From an uncultured Clostridia bacterium (GTDB lineage: Bacteria > Bacillota > Clostridia > Christensenellales > UBA1242): a stretch of DNA of 46,998 nucleotides. This document shows, one piece after another, positions 33,270 through 40,594 of the stretch. The stretch is taken from contig CANQUB010000006.1 of the NCBI GenBank assembly GCA_947626955.1, positions 1 to 46,998 on the forward strand. Reading direction: 5' to 3'. The notes beneath the pieces were generated by a model. The model did no database searches. It was not told where the DNA came from and saw only the letters and a list, made by a program, of their open reading frames with translations. The translations under genes were made by a program, and so were the position numbers. Position 1 is the stretch's first letter, and each line of letters opens with the position of its first letter.

Positions 33270-34709
33270 TTAATCTCCATCAAAAATGTCGCCCAAAGCG
33301 TCAAGGCCACCCACCTCTTCTGGTTCGCTAGGTGGTGGTGGGGTCAGCCCCTCAAGCGAGGCTTCCATGCTCTTCTTGTTGGCGTCACCGCTCATGTTGT
33401 AGAAGGATACATTGCTTCCAACCCATTGCAGTGGTATTGTTCCAAGCTCACCATTACGGTGCTTGGCCACGATAAGCTGGACTTGATAGTCACGAGGTCG
33501 GTTTGCACCCTCTTTTTGAATCTCGTCTGGGCGGTGAATGAACATTACAATGTCGGCGTCCTGCTCGATATTTCCCGACTCACGCAGGTCGGAAAGCACT
33601 GGCGTGTGGTTGCCTCTTTGCTCGGCAGCACGGGACATTTGGCTAAGAAGAATTACCGGCACATTTATCTCTTTTGCAAGAATCTTCATCTTCCTTGAAA
33701 TATCGCCCACTTCGGTTGTTCGGTTGTCGCTCTTGGTGTCCGAAGTCATCAGCTGCAGGTAGTCTATCATTATTAGGTCCAGCCCACGTTCACGCTTGAG
33801 CTTGCGGCACTTGGACAAAATTTGGCTTGGGTGGTTTAGCGAGCTGTCGTCGATATATATCTTGCACTGCGACAGCTTTTTGTGCGCCTTCCAAAGCTTG
33901 CTCCAGTCGTTGTCGTTAAGCTCGCCGTGCAGGGCCTTGGTCATGTCCACCTTGGCAACCGAGCACAGCATTCTTTGCGCCAGCTGCTGCTTGCTCATTT
34001 CTAGCGAGAAGACCGCACACTTGGCCTTGCCCTCAATGGCGGCATTGGCAACAATGTTCATGGCCAGGGCAGTTTTACCAACCGATGGCCTTGCAGCAAG
34101 GATTATAAGGTCACTTTTCTGCAGGCCGTTGGTCATGCGGTCAAGCTGGTAAAAGCCGGTAGGAATGCCACGCACCACGCCCTGGTTTTTGTAGATCTCT
34201 TCAAAGTTTTCCATGACGTCGCCAAGGCTGTCCGACAGCGACTCAAGTGCTGACACTTGCCCCTTTTCGCCGATCTCGAAAATGGCCTTTTCGGCATAGC
34301 CCAGCGCGTCCACATCGTCCGAGGAGTATGCCGTTTCAATAATCTTAGACGATGCCTCGATAAGCTGGCGGAGCACCGAATTTTTCCTTACTATGTCCAC
34401 ATGGCTTTGGTAGTTGGCCGAAGACGGCAAAACGTTTGTGAGCGTGGCCAAATATCCCACTCCCCCAACGCTAGCGAGCAACCCTTTGGTCTCAAGGGCG
34501 TCGGTAAGGGTGACGATGTCGACCGGCTTATTCTTGTCGAAAAGTTCAACCATGCTTTCAAAGATCTTTCGGTGGGCCTGAGAATAGAAGTCACTTGGTT
34601 TAAGTTTGCTAATAATATTTATTACCGCCTCGGCATCGGTCATGGCTGCACCCAGCACCCATTGCTCGGCCTCAAGGCTGTTTGGCAAAACCCTAGCTTC
34701 GTTTTTCAT
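33270..34709 (-). CDS. dnaB: Replicative DNA helicase DnaB
   Basis: A 479-residue hexameric replicative helicase. The N-terminal helical domain begins LPNSLEAEQWVLGAAM. The RecA-like domain has ARPSVGKT (206-213), SLEMSKQQLAQRML, the Walker B region LDLIMIDYLQLM, LLSQMSRAAEQR and SDLRESGNIEQDADIVMFIHR, all typical. The C terminus is acidic and proline-rich (TPPPPSEPEEVGG). The start at 34709 follows AGGAG; the longer frame adds 21 codons over the promoter and is rejected. It is followed directly by glnS. The gene is usually linked to rplI or to genes near the origin, so the dnaB-glnS arrangement is uncommon. Confidence 0.97.
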   Translation of the reverse strand: MKNEARVLPNSLEAEQWVLGAAMTDAEAVINIISKLKPSDFYSQAHRKIFESMVELFDKNKPVDIVTLTDALETKGLLASVGGVGYLATLTNVLPSSANYQSHVDIVRKNSVLRQLIEASSKIIETAYSSDDVDALGYAEKAIFEIGEKGQVSALESLSDSLGDVMENFEEIYKNQGVVRGIPTGFYQLDRMTNGLQKSDLIILAARPSVGKTALAMNIVANAAIEGKAKCAVFSLEMSKQQLAQRMLCSVAKVDMTKALHGELNDNDWSKLWKAHKKLSQCKIYIDDSSLNHPSQILSKCRKLKRERGLDLIMIDYLQLMTSDTKSDNRTTEVGDISRKMKILAKEINVPVILLSQMSRAAEQRGNHTPVLSDLRESGNIEQDADIVMFIHRPDEIQKEGANRPRDYQVQLIVAKHRNGELGTIPLQWVGSNVSFYNMSGDANKKSMEASLEGLTPPPPSEPEEVGGLDALGDIFDGD

Positions 34710-34742
34710 CTTTTTCTCCTCACAATTTTCCTTTGTATCATG

Positions 34743-34772
34743 ATTATAAATACTAAGCCCTAAAAAAGTCAA
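34743..34772 (-). promoter_or_regulatory. Promoter of dnaB-glnS
   Basis: Minus strand TTGACT (34767-34772), an 18-base spacer and perfect TATAAT (34743-34748), 34 bases before the dnaB start. Confidence 0.7.
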
Positions 34773-34825
34773 GGAGTTTTAATAAAGCCACCCCGTGAAA
34801 AATTTCCCCTTTCCCCTTTTTTTGC

Positions 34826-34853
34826 ATAAAAAATCCACCCGAAGGTGGATTTA
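34826..34853 (-). terminator. Terminator after the giant adhesin gene
   Basis: AAATCCACC (34831-34839) pairs with GGTGGATTT (34844-34852) with a TTCG loop on the minus strand and a T run after it. It begins seven bases past the stop codon. Confidence 0.9.
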
Positions 34854-34858
34854 TAGGG

Positions 34859-37800
34859 TTAGAGGTAAAGATTGACATATGGATTGTCTTTAATGAATCC
34901 GGAATATGCATAATATTCCTCGTGCTCTTTTACTGTCTTATAATATTGTTCACGCTTTGTTTTGTCAGGACTTGTAAAAATAGAAGTTTTATTGCTCTTT
35001 ATATCGTTAATAATTGAATACATTAAATCATATAGCGTTATTTCACCCGATATTCCTTGTACGCTCACTTTTTGAGTGGACGACAAAACGCATACAAAAT
35101 TTTCTCCTAAACCATCATGATAATTATCACTAAATATCCAATTTAACACTCCACATTCGTATAAGTATTCAAAACTATATATATAAATTGGATTATCCTC
35201 TTCTCCATATTGATAATAAGAGTACATATATTCGGCTATAATAAATAAAGCGTCAAGGTCACAACTAATTATTCCCGCTTTATCACCTGCGACATGAAAA
35301 GCAATATCTCCTCCGAGAGAATCAAGCCAAGACATATCATTTTGAAATTCAAAATCATAATCGATTACTTCAATAGACCTATAAGAGCTTAACTCTAGTA
35401 TTTCATCAGCTTCTTTAGATATATAATATCCATAGTTATAGTCATTTAAAAGATCATCAAAGGAAGAATAACCATAATCTCCAAAATTTTCCATATCATA
35501 GGTGGATAAAACAAATAAATCATGTTTAGGCAAAGCCTCACTTCCAATAGGATATTCATGAATTATCATGTTGTCAATAATCGAACCTGTTGGGTGGTGA
35601 GACTCGTAATCGTAAAGAAATGAAGATAAATTTCCTGCAAGATTTGATCTAGTGTTTATATCCAAAAATATGTGACATCCATGATCCATAAAAAACTCTG
35701 TGTTGGTTATAGTATCATCAAAGTCAAAATTTACTAATCCTGAATCTCTAGTAGAATCAACAAACCTTTCAACATCTAAATCACTAAGTCTTAAGAATTG
35801 CTGAAAATAGTTTTCATACAAATTAGGATAAAATAATCGTATATTTAATAGAATTAAAAAAGCTTCGTCAATAATTTGTTCATGTTCAGGAACCTTTTCA
35901 AGATAATTTTCACTTCGGCCCACTATAAAATATTTGTCTTCCATCAAATCACTATAGCCTAGTGATACACCATCGAAATGTTCATCATAGAATATTCCAC
36001 TACGTTTACCCATTTCTTCGAGCGTTATGCTTTCAAAAACAGCTTCGTAAACTATAATATAGTTGTCTTGATAAATATTCCAATAAGAAAAAGTATGGTA
36101 AAAGTCCGATGGTCTTAAAATTTGTTGAATTCCATCGTAATTAAACACGCCACAAGTCACATTTACGCCATACATATTCATGTCTTGTTGGCTGGTTGTT
36201 GGTAAAGTACCAATAGTGTTAGCATAAATTTCATTGAAAACATTATATCCGTTTCCGCTAGAAAAAGCTTTTATAACTGTTTTTTCAATTGCTTTGAAGT
36301 TTACTTTAATAGTTACATCACCTGTAACCGTGCCTTCAGCAGGACTATACCCAACAAAAGAGTATTCGTATCGGTCTATAGGCTCCGATGTATTTTCATA
36401 GGCATATATGGTTGTAATTCTTTTGTCCCCTTCATAAATATATAACCACGACGGACCATAACCCATTGTTTCGCGTCTCCAAGTCGCACCATAGTGTAAT
36501 CCTGTTACGCTGGTTTGACTAACACTTCCATATAATGAATTATTAACTTCAAAAGTAATGGTGAAAGAATTTTCTTTTCGACTAAATGTAGCCTGTATCG
36601 AAACATTGCCCTGAACTGTTCCGCTTGCAGGAGTAAAGCCGTCAAATGAATATACATATTCATTGGTCATGGTCTCGGTTGTGGCCGTTATTGTTTGCTT
36701 GGTGGCTGTGTTGATGGTCAGCACGCTTCCGCTAGAAGTCCAAGTGGTTCCATAAGGAACATTCCTTACACTTGTCTTGTCCACCTTGCCATAAGTTCCG
36801 TTAACTACGGTTATGGAGATTGTATATGTCTTTGTAGCCTCTATGTCGAATGTGGCACGAATGGTTATGTTTCCTGAAATGCTTCCCGATGCCCCAAGGT
36901 CCTTGGTCTCGGTTACGTTGTACCACTTAGTGAACTTAAACGAGTATTGTGGGTTATTGGTAACTAGGGTTACACCTACCTTCTTTACGGTCGATAGGTT
37001 GAGTGTAAACTCAGCCCCACTTGTGCTCCAGGTGGTACCGTATGGTACCGAGGTTATCTCGGTAGTGTTTACGTTACCGTATGCTGTATTGTTTGTTGTA
37101 AATGTAACGGTATAGTTTCTTACCGTGGCATTAAAGTTAGCCGTAACTGTCATAGCACCATTGACCGAACCATTGTTTGGTATTGTCCAGCTACCAAAGC
37201 TATAGGTATATTGTGCGGTTTGGGTTTTGGTGTTTGCAGTAACAACGGTACCGTTGATGTCCACCTTATTGCTAGAGGTTCCAACCTTGATGATTGCACC
37301 GTATGGAACATCGGTAACCTCGCTTTGAGATACTGTTCCACGGGTGCTGTCATTTACTGCTATGGATATGGTATATGTCACCAAATCTCTCTTGAAGTTA
37401 ACCTGTATGGTGGTATTAGCCTGCACTGTACCAGTATCCGCACCCCATGAGGTGAACGAATATTTGTACTGTGCCCCTGCTGCTTGTGGTGTGGCGGTAA
37501 TTACCACCGAACCACCAGCCTCAGGCTTTACAAAGGTTAGCTTATCGCTGTTTGTTGTCCAAGTAGTGCCGTAAGGAAGGCTTATCTTGTTTTGTGCATT
37601 TACATTATTAACACTTCCCCAGCCTGACTCGCTAATTACGAATGTTACGTCATAACTTCTTCTTGTGCGAGTAAATGTAACCATTATGCTGGTCGCATCT
37701 TGCACCGTTCCAGTTGCGCTAGTCCAACTGGTGAAAGCGTAACTAAATTCGCTAGTGGTGTCATGAGGATTAGCAGTAACTGTAACCGTTCCGCCATTAC

Positions 37801-40006
37801 TTGGCTTTGTGAAGGTTAACTTGTTTGTTGAGTTTGCCCAGGTTGTACCGTAAGGTACGGTTATCTTGTTATCTTTGGCATCCACAGTACCATAGCCATT
37901 TTGCACTATGGTAAAGGTTACATCATATTCGTTAACTGTACGAGTAAAGTTAACGTTTATGCTAACTGCAGCCTTTACTGTACCAGTTGGTGTTCCCCAA
38001 CTGCCAAAGGTGTAGGTATATTGCTTTCCTGCAGTTGTTGGTGTGGCAGTAACGGTTACCGTTCCACCATTACTAGGTTTGGTAAAGGTTAAAACATTGC
38101 TTGCATTAGCCCAGGTGGTGCCATATGGTACGGTTATCTTGTTGCTGGTTGCATTTACCGAGCCGTAACCCGTTTCCTTTATTACAAAGGTTACATCATA
38201 CTCACGCACACTTCTATTAAAGTTTGCAGTAATTACTTCATTGCCGTCTACCGTTCCTGAACCATTAGTCCAGTTGTTGAACGAATATGAGAACTCAGGG
38301 GTTTGGTCACTGGCTGTGGCAGTTACGGTTTGCTCAGGGGTGGTTTTAATGGTAAGCACATTGCTTGCCACGCTCCAAGAAGTTCCGTATGGCACATTCT
38401 CTACACTGCTTTGAGAAACAGTTCCGTAGCCTGCAGTGTTTACATTTATGGTTATTGTATACTTCCTAACCGTTTGCCTGAAGGTTACGGTTATGCTAGT
38501 TGCGCCTTCAACAGTGCCCGTTGCTGGAGCCCAAGATGCTACCTCATATGCATATTGCGCATCCCCCGCTCCAGGCTGTGCGGTTACTACCTCATTAGAA
38601 CCATTGCTAAAAGTGAGTTTATCCCCACTGGTTGACCATTTTGAACCATATGGCACACTTACTGTTCCCTTGTCTACAGTTCCCCATAGATCGTTGTTGC
38701 TGGCGATTGTTATTGTATAGTTGTTTAGATCTCTATCGAAAGTGGCAGTTATGGTTGTTGGCCCAGTTACCTCACCGGTATTAGCACTCCACTTAACAAA
38801 CTTGTATGTCCATTGTGTGTCGGCAGCGTGAGGTGTAGCGGTTACAGCCGTTCCACCAATTGTTAACACATTACTCTCTACACTCCAAGTAGTGCCATAA
38901 GGAACCGAAAGTGTGGTTTGGTTTAGTGTTCCATAGCCGTCAGGGGTGGCTTCAAAGGTAACATCATAGTTACGTGCAACTCCAGTAAAGTCCGCACGGA
39001 TATTCATTGCTTCGGTGACAGTACCTGCATTTGCAAGAGTTTCAGTGGTATCTATATTGTACCATTTAACAAACGAGAAATTTTGAGATGTTGTGGTCGT
39101 AGCAGGTGTGGCTTTTACACTGGCTCCACCTGAAAAGGTTATTGTGTCTCCGTTTACTGTCCAAGTCTCACCATAGGTAACTTCGAATGAAGAGTTATTT
39201 ACGCTTCCCATGCTGCTGTCGTTTACAGTAACTTTAATTGCTACTTTGGATGCCACAAGAGCTACTTTGCCACCTTGAATTTTTAGTTCGGCATGCACTG
39301 GCATATTGGTTACATTTAGTTTGTCCAAAGTGAAGTCGCTTGCTATGCTTTCATCTATATTTGCAATAGTGGTTCCTATTGATGCAAGTGAGTCGGTTAG
39401 CTCAATATTTATTGCCTCAGTTGGTACACCTTTAATATTTATTGGCGCATTTAATTTGAATTTTGCACCTTCGTTCAATGTGGCTTTGTAGTAGTCTAGA
39501 GTTCCGTTGTTGTATATCTCTCCCGAGAACTCGCCACCATTGAGGGTTAATGTTCCTGTCTCGTTATAGATGTCGGCTCCGGTGTTGCCACTAAATGTTC
39601 CGCCGGTGATGTTTAAGCTGCCGCCGTTATTGTAGATACCGGCACCGTAAGTACCATTATTGTCTCTAATTTTTCCACCCGAGATGGTAGCCTGAACTCC
39701 GGCTTCCATGGCAATTGCCCCACCATAGGTGGCGCTATTGGAATGGATATCTCCGTTGGTCATGGTAAGGGTGGCATTTTTCGAAAGGTATACAGCTCCG
39801 CCATAAATGGCTTCCCCGCCGTTGATGCTACCACCATCAATGGTTAGCTCAGCTTCAGGCTCAACAAAAATTTGTCCACCCTTAGTCTCCCCGGCGGCCT
39901 TTACCGAAAGAGAAGAAATTGACGGCACTACCAAGCCGAAAAGAACTCCAAGCATTAGTATTGGAGTGAAAATCCATAATCTAAACTTTCTTCTATTCTT
40001 ACTCAT
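34859..40006 (-). CDS. Giant secreted protein with 11 divergent InlB B-repeats
   Basis: A 1715-residue secreted protein. A signal peptide (cleavage likely after SVKA, residue 37) is followed by a short Gly/Asn-rich beta-helix section (about 40-165; GGAVYLSKNATLTM, GGAIAMEAG, GAGIYNNGGSLNITGG). Eleven tandem repeats of about 85-95 residues follow, each beginning YxVTFxxxxxGYGxV, then VPYGTTW, then SxxLT, then TATP, then YxYxFxxW and ending xxITAxF, the divergent InlB B-repeat pattern. Repeats 5 and 6 are nearly the same. The last 460-480 residues are acidic and Tyr/Phe-rich with no recognised domain or sorting signal (no LPxTG, no membrane helix). That part is visibly AT-richer in DNA. The start follows GGAAGAGAG. 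Expected role: adhesion or a surface fibre. Confidence 0.85.
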   Translation of the reverse strand: MSKNRRKFRLWIFTPILMLGVLFGLVVPSISSLSVKAAGETKGGQIFVEPEAELTIDGGSINGGEAIYGGAVYLSKNATLTMTNGDIHSNSATYGGAIAMEAGVQATISGGKIRDNNGTYGAGIYNNGGSLNITGGTFSGNTGADIYNETGTLTLNGGEFSGEIYNNGTLDYYKATLNEGAKFKLNAPINIKGVPTEAINIELTDSLASIGTTIANIDESIASDFTLDKLNVTNMPVHAELKIQGGKVALVASKVAIKVTVNDSSMGSVNNSSFEVTYGETWTVNGDTITFSGGASVKATPATTTTSQNFSFVKWYNIDTTETLANAGTVTEAMNIRADFTGVARNYDVTFEATPDGYGTLNQTTLSVPYGTTWSVESNVLTIGGTAVTATPHAADTQWTYKFVKWSANTGEVTGPTTITATFDRDLNNYTITIASNNDLWGTVDKGTVSVPYGSKWSTSGDKLTFSNGSNEVVTAQPGAGDAQYAYEVASWAPATGTVEGATSITVTFRQTVRKYTITINVNTAGYGTVSQSSVENVPYGTSWSVASNVLTIKTTPEQTVTATASDQTPEFSYSFNNWTNGSGTVDGNEVITANFNRSVREYDVTFVIKETGYGSVNATSNKITVPYGTTWANASNVLTFTKPSNGGTVTVTATPTTAGKQYTYTFGSWGTPTGTVKAAVSINVNFTRTVNEYDVTFTIVQNGYGTVDAKDNKITVPYGTTWANSTNKLTFTKPSNGGTVTVTANPHDTTSEFSYAFTSWTSATGTVQDATSIMVTFTRTRRSYDVTFVISESGWGSVNNVNAQNKISLPYGTTWTTNSDKLTFVKPEAGGSVVITATPQAAGAQYKYSFTSWGADTGTVQANTTIQVNFKRDLVTYTISIAVNDSTRGTVSQSEVTDVPYGAIIKVGTSSNKVDINGTVVTANTKTQTAQYTYSFGSWTIPNNGSVNGAMTVTANFNATVRNYTVTFTTNNTAYGNVNTTEITSVPYGTTWSTSGAEFTLNLSTVKKVGVTLVTNNPQYSFKFTKWYNVTETKDLGASGSISGNITIRATFDIEATKTYTISITVVNGTYGKVDKTSVRNVPYGTTWTSSGSVLTINTATKQTITATTETMTNEYVYSFDGFTPASGTVQGNVSIQATFSRKENSFTITFEVNNSLYGSVSQTSVTGLHYGATWRRETMGYGPSWLYIYEGDKRITTIYAYENTSEPIDRYEYSFVGYSPAEGTVTGDVTIKVNFKAIEKTVIKAFSSGNGYNVFNEIYANTIGTLPTTSQQDMNMYGVNVTCGVFNYDGIQQILRPSDFYHTFSYWNIYQDNYIIVYEAVFESITLEEMGKRSGIFYDEHFDGVSLGYSDLMEDKYFIVGRSENYLEKVPEHEQIIDEAFLILLNIRLFYPNLYENYFQQFLRLSDLDVERFVDSTRDSGLVNFDFDDTITNTEFFMDHGCHIFLDINTRSNLAGNLSSFLYDYESHHPTGSIIDNMIIHEYPIGSEALPKHDLFVLSTYDMENFGDYGYSSFDDLLNDYNYGYYISKEADEILELSSYRSIEVIDYDFEFQNDMSWLDSLGGDIAFHVAGDKAGIISCDLDALFIIAEYMYSYYQYGEEDNPIYIYSFEYLYECGVLNWIFSDNYHDGLGENFVCVLSSTQKVSVQGISGEITLYDLMYSIINDIKSNKTSIFTSPDKTKREQYYKTVKEHEEYYAYSGFIKDNPYVNLYL

Positions 40007-40065
40007 TTTCTCTCTTCCTTTAGTATGAATTTTTCAATTTGTTTTTATTATATATCATTATTATG

Positions 40066-40080
40066 GACACCACAGGTGTC
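40066..40080. promoter_or_regulatory. Palindrome near the giant adhesin promoter
   Basis: GACACC/GGTGTC around a three-base loop, about 60 bases upstream of the start codon. On the minus strand a TATAAT lies 18 bases closer to the gene, so the palindrome covers the -35 position where no consensus -35 box is seen. It could be a regulator's binding site. Confidence 0.4.
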
Positions 40081-40131
40081 TTGAAAGGTACTTTTTGCAA
40101 TAAATTTCACTTTTTCTTTATGCCCAACGTC

Positions 40132-40423
40132 AAGTGAAAAGTGAAAGGTGAAAAGTGAAAAGTTAGGGCGTCGAGGCGAAGCCTCGAGATTATATTATCC
40201 TCATCAGCCGCGACAAGAAGCAGGTTCGGCAGCTTCCCCTTAGCAAGGGGAAGCCTAAGATTGGATTGACACCGCTTCTAACGGTGCCCCCGCATGCGGG
40301 GGAAAGGTGGTGCATCGCACCAATAGGGGGAATGGATAGAAATTTACAATTATTCTTCAACCAAAAAATACTTTTAAAATTTTCATCCCTCACTTTTCAC
40401 TTATCACTTTTCACTTTTCACTT
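40132..40423. mobile_element. 292-base MITE-like element with GTGAAAA-type terminal inverted repeats
   Basis: The ends are inverted repeats built from AAGTGAAA units: 40132-40164 and 40391-40423, 33 bases each with three mismatches. Inside are the dispersed modules TCGAGGC/GCCTCGA (40171-40187), the CCTCATCAG/GCTTCCCC module (40199-40255, inverted relative to the 31 kb copy), CCCCCGCATGCGGGGG (40287-40302) and GGTGC/GCACC (40308-40320). No transposase frame is present. I see no target-site duplication. Function is unknown; the element is non-autonomous if mobile. Confidence 0.65.
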
Positions 40424-40457
40424 ATGATAGTACTAGTATTTATATTAGTACTATCAT
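40424..40457. repeat. Perfect 12-base inverted repeat
   Basis: ATGATAGTACTA (40424-40435) and TAGTACTATCAT (40446-40457) around a ten-base A/T loop. It abuts the MITE-like element and is followed by a run of ten C bases. The remaining bases to 40520 hold nothing I can identify. Confidence 0.7.
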
Positions 40458-40507
40458 ATCCCCCCCCCCTACTGTCAAGCAAAATGAATATATTTTTCGA
40501 AAATTTT

Positions 40508-40557
40508 TTTATAAAAAATGCCAAAACGGGCAGTTTGGTAAACAAACTGCCCGTTTT
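40508..40557 (-). terminator. Terminator after the P-type ATPase gene
   Basis: AAAACGGGCAGTTTG (40523-40537) pairs perfectly with CAAACTGCCCGTTTT (40543-40557), a 15-base stem with a five-base loop. T-rich sequence follows on the minus strand. It lies about 40 bases past the stop codon. Confidence 0.85.
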
Positions 40558-40594
40558 AAAATGGGAGCGCGAGGGACAATGGCCCCTCGCATAA

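Noticed and set aside
40190-40393. 67-codon open frame inside the MITE-like element
   Set aside because: It is made of palindromic modules and lacks a ribosome-binding site.
40460-40469. Ten-C homopolymer as a phase-variation switch
   Set aside because: It is not in a gene and its distance from the neighbouring start codons gives no clear mechanism; a sequencing effect is possible.
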